Below are positions 1-8,745 of a stretch of 64,000 nucleotides of DNA, piece by piece. The notes beneath the pieces were generated by a model, which was given only the letters and a program-made list of their open reading frames with translations, did no database searches and was not told the origin of the DNA. The position numbers were made by a program, and so were the translations under genes. The DNA is from Paenibacillus sp. PL2-23 (GTDB lineage Bacteria > Bacillota > Bacilli > Paenibacillales > Paenibacillaceae). The stretch is from NCBI RefSeq assembly GCF_040834005.1, contig NZ_CP162129.1:4227501-4291500 (forward strand), read 5' to 3'. The first letter of the stretch is position 1. The number at the start of each line of letters is the position of its first letter.

Positions 1-156
1 ATTCGACATTTTTTTCAACAACGACTTCCAAGCCATCCCCTCACTCGCAAAAGCGGCGAGTTCTAATTTAGCATAATTCAAATTAAGAAGTCAACACCCT
101 TTTATCAGCTTACAGGAGCAGTTGCCATTCAACTACGCCAGTTCGAATGTATGGAT

Positions 157-474
157 TCATCTATATATGATGTCGTGACTCACCACTTTGCCGTTTTCAT
201 CAAAGGTAAGCTCCAATAACGTAACCTTTACTCCTAGCCCAGCACTCCCCATGTCGTACAAGAATTGCCTTGAAGGTTCTGTCCTCTCTTCTGCTGGATC
301 TCCAAGCAAGCTTATGACTTCATTATCCGTCAAACCTTTAAACGGGTACTGCCTTGTTAAGCTGTCCATCATAACATGTCTCTTCTCTGGTTCCTTCAGC
401 CATGTATCTTGGTCAAATTGATTGCAGGAACAAAGTACAATTATTATTGAAATCGAAACGATTAATTTCTTCAT
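157..474 (-). CDS. small secreted lipoprotein, BamE/SmpA-like
   Basis: A 105-residue protein with a hydrophobic N-terminal segment and a lipobox ending at Cys17 (LCSC), so it is probably anchored to the outer face of the membrane. The mature part contains 'LTDNEVISLLGDP', which resembles the helix and Gly-Asp-Pro turn of the small BamE/SmpA fold found in many short Bacillales lipoproteins. This is a fold-level guess and the function is unknown. It stands alone; its 3' flank (1-156) shows no gene and no clear terminator. Confidence 0.6.
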   Translation of the reverse strand: MKKLIVSISIIIVLCSCNQFDQDTWLKEPEKRHVMMDSLTRQYPFKGLTDNEVISLLGDPAEERTEPSRQFLYDMGSAGLGVKVTLLELTFDENGKVVSHDIIYR

Positions 475-570
475 TGCAGCATCCTCGGTTCATCAGAAAT
501 GATCGTTACTGCCTTCTCATATTCGTTGCCGTTTTTGAGAAAACCAATTGACGCCGTCCCGGCTATTGTG

Positions 571-605
571 CGAAAAAATGCCGGAGCATAAAAGCTTCCG
601 GCATT
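571..605 (-). terminator. rho-independent terminator of the YgxA-like gene
   Basis: A 9-bp perfect stem (577-585 with 597-605, aatgccgga/tccggcatt) is followed, reading the minus strand, by a run of six T (573-578). It lies 15 bases past the stop codon of the gene ending at 621. Confidence 0.85.
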
Positions 606-620
606 CCTCCTTATGAAGTT

Positions 621-1496
621 TTATTTGGCAAGCAAGTATCGCAACTCAATCTCGCTGTCCCCTTGAGGATCATCCATAACCGCTACTTCGCGAATATATG
701 CTCGCTGCACCAGCTTCTGAACGACAAGCGACACATCTACATGCAGCTCCCTGATGTCGGGATGGACTTGCAGTTCAGAAATGCTCCACGGCTCTTCCCG
801 ATCCACCATGAGGTTCAACAGCAGGGCGCAGCATTCCTTCATTTTGCTCATGACGGAGAATTCACATGCGAGAAGCACAAGCTGTACACGCTGCTCCAGC
901 GTCTCCGGGCTCGCGCTCAGCTCCTCGTACAGCTTGTAGATGCCGGGATGAACTCTGCGCAGCTGCTGCCATACGGTAAGCTCCGGATGAAGTCCTTCTT
1001 CAATGAGTACAATATGTGCCCAGTGATGAAGCGCGGTCAGAATATGACTGTATGCATCGAGCAGATTGCCATCAGCCAAATTTTGTTTGGCTTGCAAGTA
1101 CGTCCTAAGAAACCCCGTAAACTCGATGAATCGCTTCTGCTCACGCATGGATTCAGGAAACAGCAGCAACCGTTCTCGAACGTTTGCCAAATACCCTTCG
1201 CGATCCAACACAATCTCCCCCCGAACTATCCATTCAATTATGTTCCGATTTGCACCGCTGGTCACGCACTGCTCCAGCATTTCCTTGTCAACCATGCGAA
1301 TGGCAATACGTTCCTCACCCAGCTTGATATGCCTTGCAGCGGACGAAGTGCTGTTGTTTGTGATCACGAGCAGAACTAACCGATCCAATCCATCAATTAG
1401 CGGATTATAGGGGTACGGATTTTGGATGACAGATATAGATAATAAACCGGGCAGCTCCCGATAGGCGCCGATTAGGCGTTGATTGATATGCTCCAC
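621..1496 (-). CDS. ygxA: nucleotidyltransferase-like protein, YgxA family
   Basis: A 291-residue cytoplasmic protein. 'GLLSISVIQNPYPYNPLIDGLDRLVLL' resembles the start of the nucleotidyltransferase-like YgxA family, which pairs a nucleotidyltransferase-type N-terminal domain with a helical middle and a small C-terminal winged-helix-like part. The start is GTG at 1496, with AGGAG seven bases upstream. In B. subtilis ygxA and ygzB lie next to perR. Here the same three genes lie within 4 kb but are split by a GH18 gene. The molecular function of the family is unknown to me. The assignment rests on sequence feel plus the shared gene order. Confidence 0.7.
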   Translation of the reverse strand: MEHINQRLIGAYRELPGLLSISVIQNPYPYNPLIDGLDRLVLLVITNNSTSSAARHIKLGEERIAIRMVDKEMLEQCVTSGANRNIIEWIVRGEIVLDREGYLANVRERLLLFPESMREQKRFIEFTGFLRTYLQAKQNLADGNLLDAYSHILTALHHWAHIVLIEEGLHPELTVWQQLRRVHPGIYKLYEELSASPETLEQRVQLVLLACEFSVMSKMKECCALLLNLMVDREEPWSISELQVHPDIRELHVDVSLVVQKLVQRAYIREVAVMDDPQGDSEIELRYLLAK

Positions 1497-1651
1497 AGGA
1501 CTCCTCCGTATAGCTAATTGCGGTAGACTAAGCTATAATAATAATCTGTAGTTTCATAGTTTTTCGACAGGCTGGTTGCTCATTCCTGCTTATCGGAATA
1601 GAATTTATGTCTCAATTTCGTATGACTATAGTCACGGGAAGGGTTTGAAGC

Positions 1652-2020
1652 ATGAAAAAGATATTTTTTAAATCGGCAAAAATCAATGAATTCCGCCTTT
1701 GGGGGCTCGTATTTACACTCGTTGGCATGGGGATTATGATCCTTGGCACGGCAGGCATACTGTTATGGGGACAGGTAGGCAAAATATTTGCGGGGATCTT
1801 CATGGTGTTCGGCATGATCTCGCTCCTCATAAGCGTAGCCGTCTATTTCTGGGCAGGCATGATGTCTACAAGCGCAACCATGCTGCAATGTCCGGAGTGC
1901 GGACGTCAGACGAAGATGCTGGGCAAGACCGATCGCTGCATGTTCTGCCGCACCATGCTCACGCTTGATCCTGAGCAGGCGACGGAGTATCCTAAAGACA
2001 GCGAAGAGGTTAAAGCGTAA
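1652..2020 (+). CDS. ygzB: YgzB family membrane protein with zinc-ribbon tail (UPF0295)
   Basis: A 122-residue protein with two hydrophobic helices (about residues 14-38 and 44-70), then a cytoplasmic tail with two CxxC pairs ('CPECGRQ' and 'CMFC'), most likely a zinc ribbon. Length and layout fit the YgzB family, which sits beside perR in Bacillus. The start has GGGAAGGG about ten bases upstream. It is transcribed divergently from the YgxA-like gene and ends in a strong hairpin. Function unknown. Confidence 0.8.
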   Translation: MKKIFFKSAKINEFRLWGLVFTLVGMGIMILGTAGILLWGQVGKIFAGIFMVFGMISLLISVAVYFWAGMMSTSATMLQCPECGRQTKMLGKTDRCMFCRTMLTLDPEQATEYPKDSEEVKA

Positions 2021-2059
2021 CGAGCAAACGCAAAGCGAGCGCTGGCGTATAATGAGGAA

Positions 2060-2095
2060 GACCTGCGAAGCGGCGCTTCGCAGGTCTTTATTTTT
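2060..2095 (+). terminator. terminator after ygzB, possibly bidirectional
   Basis: A 12-bp perfect stem (2060-2071 with 2075-2086) with a 3-base loop, followed by TTTATTTTT. It lies between the convergent ygzB and GH18 genes. Confidence 0.9.
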
Positions 2096-2106
2096 AGGAA
2101 TAAAGA

Positions 2107-3843
2107 TTATGGCAGCTTCGTCAAGCCTTCATGAATAGTGCTCCATATGGAGCTTGTCTGGAACGAACGCGCCCATGTCGCCACGCCCGCCAAATCATAT
2201 TTGCGAACAAGCTGAACTCTGGCTCGCATCGATACGTCGTCCTCCATCCAAATCCGCTTTAAAGCGCCGTCCTCTTGATACTCTACATAATGTTGTCCCG
2301 CTGCCTCATCGAATACAGGCGTCAGCTTCTTCTCGGCTATAATGGACTTGACGGCATCCATGCCAACCGCCTTCGAAGACACTTTAACAGCTCCGGAATC
2401 GTCCTTGCTTTCCGTCCATATTCTTGTATAAAGCGGCATGCTGAGCACCAGCTTATCTGACGGAACGTTGTCCTCATTCATAATTTTGGTAATAGCGTTC
2501 TCAACCCATGGCAGCGATGCGACAGAGCCCGCTTTGGGGCTGGAGGCCCAATGCTCGTCATACGCCATCACCATCATGTAATCCACCACCTTGCCAAGCG
2601 CTGCGCGATCCAGAAACGCGGACCACATCTCGCTAGTTGACTTCGGCGTCACGTCAATAGATACAACCAGGCCCTGCTCATGAAGCAGAGGTGTCATTTC
2701 CTTCACGAATTGCACCAAATTTTCTTTATCCTTGGTATACACATTCTCAAAGTCGATATTAATGCCCTGAAGCTTATAAATCTCGGCAAAAGCAATCAGC
2801 TGCTTAATCATCGCGAACCTGGATTCCACCGTTGACAGCGCTTCGGTCGTTCGATCCGGCTCGAAATCGTTGCTGAACAGCGCCCATACCTGATACCCTC
2901 TGTCATGCGCCCACTTCACATAAGCGGAATCCGCTTTCCCTCTAATCGTGCCTTTGCCATCCGCAAGCTCGAACCAAGTTGGACTGACTACGTTGACGCC
3001 CGGCATATCTCCAATTTTGGCAAAATCGGCCTTACGTTCGTAGACCGCCTCCCACGTCATGTTGATCTTGCTTCCCATGACCTTCCAGGGGATAAACGCA
3101 TCCTCCTTCGCAAGCTGAGGAATTTGCTCGATAGAAGTCAGCTTCACGTCCCCTTTGTTCATATATCCGATATGACCGCTCTTCGTCTGGACCAGCAGCC
3201 AGCCATCAATTTCCTGCCAGATTCGAATCGACTCGTCAGCGGGCACCTTAAGGAGATAAGGCTCACGAATCGAAGGAGCCACCCTTACAGCCGCACCTTC
3301 CTCCTTGAGCGCTTGTCCAAGCTGTATGGCTTCGCCTTCAGTCAACAATGTGACAATTCCCGTCGATTCATTGTATTCGATCTGAAGCCCGAACAGCTCT
3401 TCAAGCGGAGCGGCCGGTATAAACACCGTATCCTCCACCACCTCGGCGGCGATGCTCAGCGTATAATCCGTCTCATTCATCAGTCCCGTCAAAGCGTCGG
3501 TCTTCAATCGAAGCACCCTGTCGCTGGTTGTCATCACTAGAGTGCCTGTCGACGCCTCATAATGGATCGGCTTGTCCTCACCCAGAAGCTCCTCCAGGAG
3601 CGGCAGCGGCAGCTTCACCTCGCCGTTGTCCAGCTGCGCCCCGTATGATACTTCCTCCCCCTGAACCATTATAGGATGCTGGAAGGAATAGCTGGGCTCC
3701 AGCCGTTCATTGCTGGGAATATAGGTCAAATATCCAAACCACCCAAAAGATGCTATAGTCGCTAACATAAAAATCATAATAAATATGGCCAGGCCGCCTC
3801 TTCGCCTTCTCTTGCGAGGCTGGCGCACAAGCTCGGTATTCAT
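2107..3843 (-). CDS. membrane-anchored glycoside hydrolase family 18 protein with SH3-like domain
   Basis: A 578-residue protein. A basic N-terminus is followed by one transmembrane helix (about 17-40). Residues about 55-170 resemble the copper-amine-oxidase-like substrate-binding repeat common in Paenibacillus surface proteins. Residues about 185-235 look like an SH3 domain ('VRVAPS...IGYMNKGDV'). A GH18 TIM barrel covers about 250-575. The catalytic strand reads GINIDFE at 360-366, so Glu366 is the expected acid and Asp364 its partner. GH18 proteins of this kind (YaaH/YdhD type) usually act on peptidoglycan or spore cortex, which is the likely role here. An AGGAG lies nine bases before the ATG. 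Confidence 0.88.
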   Translation of the reverse strand: MNTELVRQPRKRRRRGGLAIFIMIFMLATIASFGWFGYLTYIPSNERLEPSYSFQHPIMVQGEEVSYGAQLDNGEVKLPLPLLEELLGEDKPIHYEASTGTLVMTTSDRVLRLKTDALTGLMNETDYTLSIAAEVVEDTVFIPAAPLEELFGLQIEYNESTGIVTLLTEGEAIQLGQALKEEGAAVRVAPSIREPYLLKVPADESIRIWQEIDGWLLVQTKSGHIGYMNKGDVKLTSIEQIPQLAKEDAFIPWKVMGSKINMTWEAVYERKADFAKIGDMPGVNVVSPTWFELADGKGTIRGKADSAYVKWAHDRGYQVWALFSNDFEPDRTTEALSTVESRFAMIKQLIAFAEIYKLQGINIDFENVYTKDKENLVQFVKEMTPLLHEQGLVVSIDVTPKSTSEMWSAFLDRAALGKVVDYMMVMAYDEHWASSPKAGSVASLPWVENAITKIMNEDNVPSDKLVLSMPLYTRIWTESKDDSGAVKVSSKAVGMDAVKSIIAEKKLTPVFDEAAGQHYVEYQEDGALKRIWMEDDVSMRARVQLVRKYDLAGVATWARSFQTSSIWSTIHEGLTKLP

Positions 3844-3931
3844 GGAATCACACTCCTGAGGGTCTGGAATATTTACTGGAATAATGAATAAAGGAGGAAT
3901 TGCAGCGACAACTTACAACGGCAAATGGCAA

Positions 3932-3973
3932 ACAAAAACGTGCTGTCTAGCGTATGATCGCTTTCGGCACGTT
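3932..3973 (-). terminator. terminator of perR
   Basis: Stem 3937-3943 with 3967-3973 (aacgtgc/gcacgtt), inner stem agcg/cgct, then TTTTTG on the minus strand. It lies about 30 bases downstream of the perR stop. Confidence 0.8.
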
Positions 3974-4004
3974 ATGTGAATGGCTTATCCTATTAATAGA
4001 CGAA

Positions 4005-4436
4005 TTAATGGTTCAATGAGTTGCAGCTCGTACATAATCCGTATACTTCCATTCGGTGTCCCTGTACGGTAAAGCCCGTTTGTTCGGTTGCTGCCCGCTC
4101 CACCTCAAGCAGAGGCGGATAGCCAAAATCAACGATTCGTCCACAGCTCTTGCAGATCGCATGGTAATGATCCGATAAATCCGCATCAAAGCGGCTGGAA
4201 TCATCGCCATAGGTGAGTTCACGCACTAAGCCCGCTTCAACGAACAATCGAAGATTGTTGTATATGGTCGCGACGCTCATGCTCGGATAATCTGGAGAGA
4301 GCGCCTTGTAAATCTCATCCGCGGTAGGGTGAGACTTCGATTCCATCAAGCAGCTTAGAATGGCGTGACGTTGCGGGGTCATCCGGACGCCATTCATCTT
4401 AAGCTGTTCAATTGCCGAATGTACGCTGACTGCCAT
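4005..4436 (-). CDS. perR: peroxide-responsive repressor PerR (Fur family)
   Basis: 143 residues, the usual PerR length. A winged helix is followed by the metal-binding half. All expected ligands are visible: regulatory site His36, Asp84, His90, His92 and Asp103, and structural zinc site C95xxC98 plus C135xxC138. Asp84 (in 'RFDAD') is the residue that separates PerR (Asp) from Fur and Zur (Glu). PerR represses oxidative-stress genes and is inactivated by peroxide-driven oxidation of His36/His90 when iron-loaded. An ATG 12 codons further upstream (4472) is rejected because it lies inside the -10 box. A Per box covers the promoter, so the gene is probably autorepressed. It has its own terminator. 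Confidence 0.95.
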   Translation of the reverse strand: MAVSVHSAIEQLKMNGVRMTPQRHAILSCLMESKSHPTADEIYKALSPDYPSMSVATIYNNLRLFVEAGLVRELTYGDDSSRFDADLSDHYHAICKSCGRIVDFGYPPLLEVERAATEQTGFTVQGHRMEVYGLCTSCNSLNH

Positions 4437-4462
4437 TCCCCTCACGCCTTTCTTTATAGTTA

Positions 4463-4500
4463 TTATAATCATTGTACGTGGTTGCTTGTAAATTTGTCAA
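4463..4500 (-). promoter_or_regulatory. perR promoter with overlapping Per box
   Basis: On the minus strand a -35 TTGACA (4495-4500), an 18-base spacer and a -10 TACAAT (4471-4476). The sequence 4463-4477 reads ttataatcattgtac, matching the Per box consensus TTATAATNATTATAA at 13 of 15 positions. It overlaps the -10, as expected for autorepression. Confidence 0.85.
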
Positions 4501-4516
4501 TGAAAGCGCCTATCAA

Positions 4517-6421
4517 TTACAACTCCTGACCATGTATCGATATGCTGTTCGTCGCATTGATATGTATGCGATAGATGCCTTCTCCTATTGTGCCTCTTAT
4601 CGTTTTGCGGTATTGCTCCAGCGGGAGATCCGTCGTAATCCCTCCAAAAGTTACCGATCCATACACGCTGTAATCGCCGATATAGGGAACCGTCAGCTTG
4701 ATCTCGCCAACAGAGCTGTCCAGATCCCAGTTGCCTCCAACTTCGAGACTGGATACCTCGATGCTTCCGTTCAGCGTATCCGCTTTGACATCATTTGCTG
4801 CTCCCGAGATCACGATGCCTCCGTTTTTGGTTTCCGCATCCACAGCACCTTGTACTGCCTTCAGCTGGATATCGCCATTCAGGGTGCTGACGTATACATC
4901 GCCTTCCGATAGATACTCAGCGGCGATCGTCCCATTCTGGGTTACAAGGCTGCTGTCGCCCGCTATGGCTTCTGCTTCAATACTGCTGTTGACTCCGATG
5001 ACGCTGACGGGACCATGAATGGAGGAGACATGGACCATTCCACTGGCGCTTCGGATTTCAATGCCATCGACAGCAACAACATCCTCAGCCGATATGGCGC
5101 CGTTTCCGCTCTCCAGCTCCACCTTCAAGGTTTGCAAAGCGGGCACGGCTTGCTCTTCTAATAGCTCTTCCGTCCCTGAATTGGAGTCTGCTTCATCTCC
5201 CTCAATCACACCGATCCCGTTCTCTTCCTCCGCCTGGCTCACGACTTCGTCAACCTCCGCTTCAGCTGAAGGCTCCTCAGAAGGAAGCTCTTCCTCGGAA
5301 GCCGGGGCAGGGGGCACCTCCAGCTGAGGCAATACGATCTCAAGATTCATTCGCGGTAGGCGATTGCCATTGGGGCCAAACGGCTGGCCGCTGGCTTCCA
5401 GCACAATGTTTTCCCCTGGCGTTATTCGAACAACAGACTGCTCCGCAATGGAGCTTGCGGCCTGCTCGTCCTCTGTATCGACCCAAACGGTCGTATGAAG
5501 CTCAATTTCGTCAACGAAGCCCGATCGAACGAGGATATCCCCATTGGGGTTCAATACCTTGATCGATTCCACTTCGCTTCCGAACGGAATTTTAGTAATA
5601 TTTTGATGGAATTGAAATCCGGATTCCTCTCCAAGGTCCATCCTGCCGCTCAAATCGACGTTAAATTGATCCAGCCAGCGAACCGGAAAGTCTGCGTATT
5701 GCGTAACGGCATAAGCTGTTACCGTAATAGCCAGAGCTGCTGCGACCCCCGCTCCGTCCAGCCGAAGCTTGTCTCGTCTGCGGTTCAGCCAGCCTGCATA
5801 AGCAATAATTTCGACACCAAGCAGGATAAAGATGACTGGCCACCATTCCGAGAGAAGGACCAGATCATTTCGCCCCTTCGCCAAATCCCACACCAGCAAC
5901 GCTCCTACCGTGAATATAACGACCGCTGCCGTCCATCTCCCCAGCTTGAACACCCACACCCCTCCTCTCCGAAGCGACATCGCAATACAAACGGCTGCAA
6001 CCATGAGCAGCGGGCCTACACACCATTCTGCCAGCTCATTCATCCAGGGCAGCAGGAAAGCGGGAGGCTTGATCAGGAGCAGCATAGTCGCTCCGGCTGC
6101 GGCAAGCCCGACGCCCTCAGCCAGCTTTACAGCCTCCAAGGCCGCCGGGACTCTCTCGCTCTCCGCCTGCAGCACCTCATATACACTGATAAAATAAAAC
6201 ACAGGCAGCAGCAGCATCAGATATACAATGAGCAGCAGATGCCGACCGCCGTCCGAATCCGCGAGACGGAATATCGCCGTGCAATCCAGCAGCAGTCCGG
6301 CCAGCAGCAATAATCCTCTGCCATATTGGCCCATCCATACATGCCCCATCCCCGGCGCGAGGAAAGCGAAAACGACTGCAAGCAGTCGGCCCGCGCGTCC
6401 TGTTATTCGGAGCTTACCCAC
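4517..6421 (-). CDS. polytopic membrane protein with extracellular DUF4097-type beta domain
   Basis: 634 residues. The first ~240 hold about eight hydrophobic segments, starting with a Gly-rich helix pair ('FLAPGMGHVWMGQYGRGLLLL') of the kind seen in small TM2-like modules. Residues about 250-340 and 450-634 are beta-rich with repeated short Asn/Gly turns ('SGNGAISAEDV', 'TQNGTIAAEYL', 'TLNGDIQLKAV', 'TKNGGIVISGA'), the signature of DUF4097 putative adhesins, which fold as right-handed beta helices. A Glu/Pro/Ser-rich acidic linker (about 370-430) interrupts it. The start is GTG at 6421 with GGAGG seven bases upstream. It overlaps the mgtC-like gene by 19 bases, so the two are probably co-transcribed. 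Function unknown; DUF4097 proteins sometimes accompany envelope-stress systems. Confidence 0.65.
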   Translation of the reverse strand: MGKLRITGRAGRLLAVVFAFLAPGMGHVWMGQYGRGLLLLAGLLLDCTAIFRLADSDGGRHLLLIVYLMLLLPVFYFISVYEVLQAESERVPAALEAVKLAEGVGLAAAGATMLLLIKPPAFLLPWMNELAEWCVGPLLMVAAVCIAMSLRRGGVWVFKLGRWTAAVVIFTVGALLVWDLAKGRNDLVLLSEWWPVIFILLGVEIIAYAGWLNRRRDKLRLDGAGVAAALAITVTAYAVTQYADFPVRWLDQFNVDLSGRMDLGEESGFQFHQNITKIPFGSEVESIKVLNPNGDILVRSGFVDEIELHTTVWVDTEDEQAASSIAEQSVVRITPGENIVLEASGQPFGPNGNRLPRMNLEIVLPQLEVPPAPASEEELPSEEPSAEAEVDEVVSQAEEENGIGVIEGDEADSNSGTEELLEEQAVPALQTLKVELESGNGAISAEDVVAVDGIEIRSASGMVHVSSIHGPVSVIGVNSSIEAEAIAGDSSLVTQNGTIAAEYLSEGDVYVSTLNGDIQLKAVQGAVDAETKNGGIVISGAANDVKADTLNGSIEVSSLEVGGNWDLDSSVGEIKLTVPYIGDYSVYGSVTFGGITTDLPLEQYRKTIRGTIGEGIYRIHINATNSISIHGQEL

Positions 6422-7140
6422 CGTATACCCTCCAGTTTCTTCAGTTCATCCATTACCGTCATCAAAGTTACACTTCTGTGCTGCGGCATCGTCACATACA
6501 GTACGAGCCTAGTCAAGGGAAGCCCTTCTCCGTCTGCGGGAGATAATGCCGAGCTCTCCACATCCTCCAGCATCATCTTCTTGATCGTAACCTTCCGCTC
6601 ATTCAGGATTCCATTCAGCCGATTCATAACGAGGGATAAATCCATCGCGTGAATCTTGATCACTTGCTCCTTCTTCGCCTTAATATACCGCTTCTCCAGC
6701 TTGCTGAAGAGCCATAAGGTAAGCAGGGCCATCAATGTGACGCAGGTGGAGGCAAAATAAAATCCGGCCCCGACGGCCAGGCCAATCGCTGCGACAACCC
6801 ATAACGAAGCGGCAGTCGTAAGCCCCGTAATGGACTTGCCAGTGAACAGAATCGTCCCCGCCCCCAGAAATCCGACGCCCGTTATAACGGCTGCAGCCAG
6901 ACGTGCGGGGTCTACTCGAACATTAGGCTCCTCTACAAAATCGGCGAAGCCGTAGATCGACAGGAGCATCAACAAGCAGGCGCCCAGACATACCAGAATG
7001 TTCGTCCGAAAGCCCGCCGCATGATTAGATTGCTCCCGCTCGAAACCAATTAAGCCTCCCAGCACGAGCGCAAGCATAAGCCGGAACAGAATGTCCATCT
7101 CGCCAATCAGCCAAGGGTTTGCTGCCGAGCTTAACATCAT
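6403..7140 (-). CDS. MgtC/SapB family membrane protein
   Basis: 245 residues. Four to five transmembrane helices fill residues about 12-160, including the family signature 'GGLIGFEREQSNHAAGFRTN' and 'AAAVITGVGFLGAGTI'. A cytoplasmic ACT-like domain follows. MgtC/SapB proteins are linked to magnesium limitation and regulation of membrane ATPase or potential in some bacteria. The role in Gram-positive soil bacteria is not settled. AAAGGA lies about ten bases before the ATG. It is the first gene of a two-gene unit with the DUF4097 protein. Confidence 0.85.
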   Translation of the reverse strand: MMLSSAANPWLIGEMDILFRLMLALVLGGLIGFEREQSNHAAGFRTNILVCLGACLLMLLSIYGFADFVEEPNVRVDPARLAAAVITGVGFLGAGTILFTGKSITGLTTAASLWVVAAIGLAVGAGFYFASTCVTLMALLTLWLFSKLEKRYIKAKKEQVIKIHAMDLSLVMNRLNGILNERKVTIKKMMLEDVESSALSPADGEGLPLTRLVLYVTMPQHRSVTLMTVMDELKKLEGIRWVSSE

Positions 7141-7207
7141 ATGCGATACGTCCTTTCTCAGGGAGTTGAGTTCAATATTTGTTCCACATCTTTATTCTAT
7201 GCGGCAA

Positions 7208-7244
7208 GAGGCGCGATTCAGCTCTACGAGGTGAATCGCGCCTC
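7208..7244 (-). terminator. hairpin after gatB
   Basis: A 13-bp perfect stem (7208-7220 with 7232-7244) sits 16 bases past the gatB stop. There is no strong T-run on the minus strand (TTGCCGC follows), so it may act mainly as a 3'-end stabiliser. Confidence 0.55.
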
Positions 7245-7259
7245 ACAAATGGCGGCTAA

Positions 7260-8702
7260 TTATGATTGAAGTCGATCCACAAGCAGCTTATTAACAAGAG
7301 CCGGGTTCGCTTTGCCCTTCGTTTCCTTCATAATCTGACCCACAAGGAAGCCGATGGCCTTCTCATTGCCCGATTTGAAGTCCTCCACAGGCTGCGGGTT
7401 TCTGGCGATAACCGCATCCACGATGCCCAGAATCGCGCCTTCGTCGCTAATCTGGACCAGACCCTGCTCTTCCACGATTTGTTGCGGAAGCTTGCCGCTC
7501 TCCAGCATCGCTTTGAACACCGTTTTGGCAATCTTGCCGCTGATCGTCCCCTTCTCGAGCAGACCGATCATCTCGCCAAGCCCCTGACCTGTCATCTTGA
7601 CGTCAGCCAAATCCAGCCCGTTCGTATTCAAATAGCCAAGCAGGTCCCCCATAATCCAGTTCGACACCGCTTTGGCGTCCTTCGTATAGTTCAGGCTGTC
7701 CTCGAAGAAATCGGCCAGCTTCTTGGACGAGGTAATAACCTCGGCGTCATAGGCCGGCAGTCCGAACTGCTCGGTATAACGCGCTTTGCGGGCGTCAGGC
7801 AGCTCCGGAATGGATTGGCGGACGCTCTCCTTCCATTCCTCGCTAATATGCAGACGAACAAGATCCGGGTCCGGGAAGTAGCGGTAATCATGCGCTTCCT
7901 CCTTGCCCCGCATGGAGAACGACTTGCCTACAGCGTCATCGTAACGGCGTGTCTCCTGCACAACCTCGCCGCCGCTGTCCAAAATTTCCGCTTGGCGGAA
8001 CTGCTCGTACTCCAGGCCGCGTTGAACGCCGCGGAAGGAGTTCATGTTCTTCAGCTCGGCGCGAGTGCCGAATTTCTCTTGGCCCCAAGGGCGCAGACTG
8101 ATGTTGGCGTCGCAGCGCAAGCTGCCCTCCTCCATCTTCACGTCAGACACTTCGCAGTAGAGCATGATCGCCTTCAGCTTTTCCAGATAGGCCTTCGCCT
8201 CCTCCGGCGTACGAATATCCGGCTCCGATACGATCTCGACAAGCGGTGTGCCGACGCGATTGAAGTCGACAAGGGAGGCGTAGCCGCCGTCCACGTGCGT
8301 CAGCTTGCCCGCGTCCTCCTCGAGATGAAGGCGGGTAATGCCAATTCGCTTCGTTACACCGTTCACCTCAATGTCGATCCAGCCATTCTCGCCGATAGGC
8401 TGATCATATTGCGAGATCTGATAGGCCTTCGGGGAATCGGGGTAAAAATAATTTTTTCGGTCAAACTTGCTAATATCAGCAATGGTGCAATTGAGCGCCA
8501 TGGCCGCCTTCATGGCGTATTCCACAGCCTGGCGGTTCAGTACCGGAAGAACGCCGGGATGACCCAAGCAGACCGGGCATGTATGGGTATTGGGCGGCGC
8601 GCCAAAAGCTGTGGAGCAGCCGCAAAAAATCTTGCTGTTTGTATGAAGCTCCACATGCACTTCGAGGCCTACGACCGTCTCGTATTTGTTCGCAACAGAC
8701 AT
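7260..8702 (-). CDS. gatB: Asp-tRNA(Asn)/Glu-tRNA(Gln) amidotransferase subunit B
   Basis: 480 residues, typical GatB length. It begins '[15 protein letters not shown]' and contains the zinc-site cysteines 'FCGCS...CPVCLG', the kinase-like core with '[17 protein letters not shown]', and the C-terminal tRNA-binding YqeY-like tail. GatB activates the mischarged tRNA side chain with ATP and receives ammonia from GatA, giving Gln-tRNA(Gln) and Asn-tRNA(Asn). It is the last gene of a gatC-gatA-gatB operon with short gaps (35 and 43 bases). GTG and ATG lie side by side at the start; I chose the ATG, as AAGGAA lies about nine bases upstream of it. Confidence 0.97.
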   Translation of the reverse strand: MSVANKYETVVGLEVHVELHTNSKIFCGCSTAFGAPPNTHTCPVCLGHPGVLPVLNRQAVEYAMKAAMALNCTIADISKFDRKNYFYPDSPKAYQISQYDQPIGENGWIDIEVNGVTKRIGITRLHLEEDAGKLTHVDGGYASLVDFNRVGTPLVEIVSEPDIRTPEEAKAYLEKLKAIMLYCEVSDVKMEEGSLRCDANISLRPWGQEKFGTRAELKNMNSFRGVQRGLEYEQFRQAEILDSGGEVVQETRRYDDAVGKSFSMRGKEEAHDYRYFPDPDLVRLHISEEWKESVRQSIPELPDARKARYTEQFGLPAYDAEVITSSKKLADFFEDSLNYTKDAKAVSNWIMGDLLGYLNTNGLDLADVKMTGQGLGEMIGLLEKGTISGKIAKTVFKAMLESGKLPQQIVEEQGLVQISDEGAILGIVDAVIARNPQPVEDFKSGNEKAIGFLVGQIMKETKGKANPALVNKLLVDRLQS

Positions 8703-8745
8703 CACTTATCGTTCCTTTCCTAAACGTGCTTCTAGAGCGCGATAG

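Noticed and set aside
4437..4472. Longer PerR reading beginning at 4472
   Set aside because: The ATG lies in the -10 and Per box, and the added residues do not resemble PerR.
7266..8723. Plus-strand open frame of 485 codons opposite gatB
   Set aside because: Complementary reading of a conserved gene; its composition is typical of an antisense shadow.
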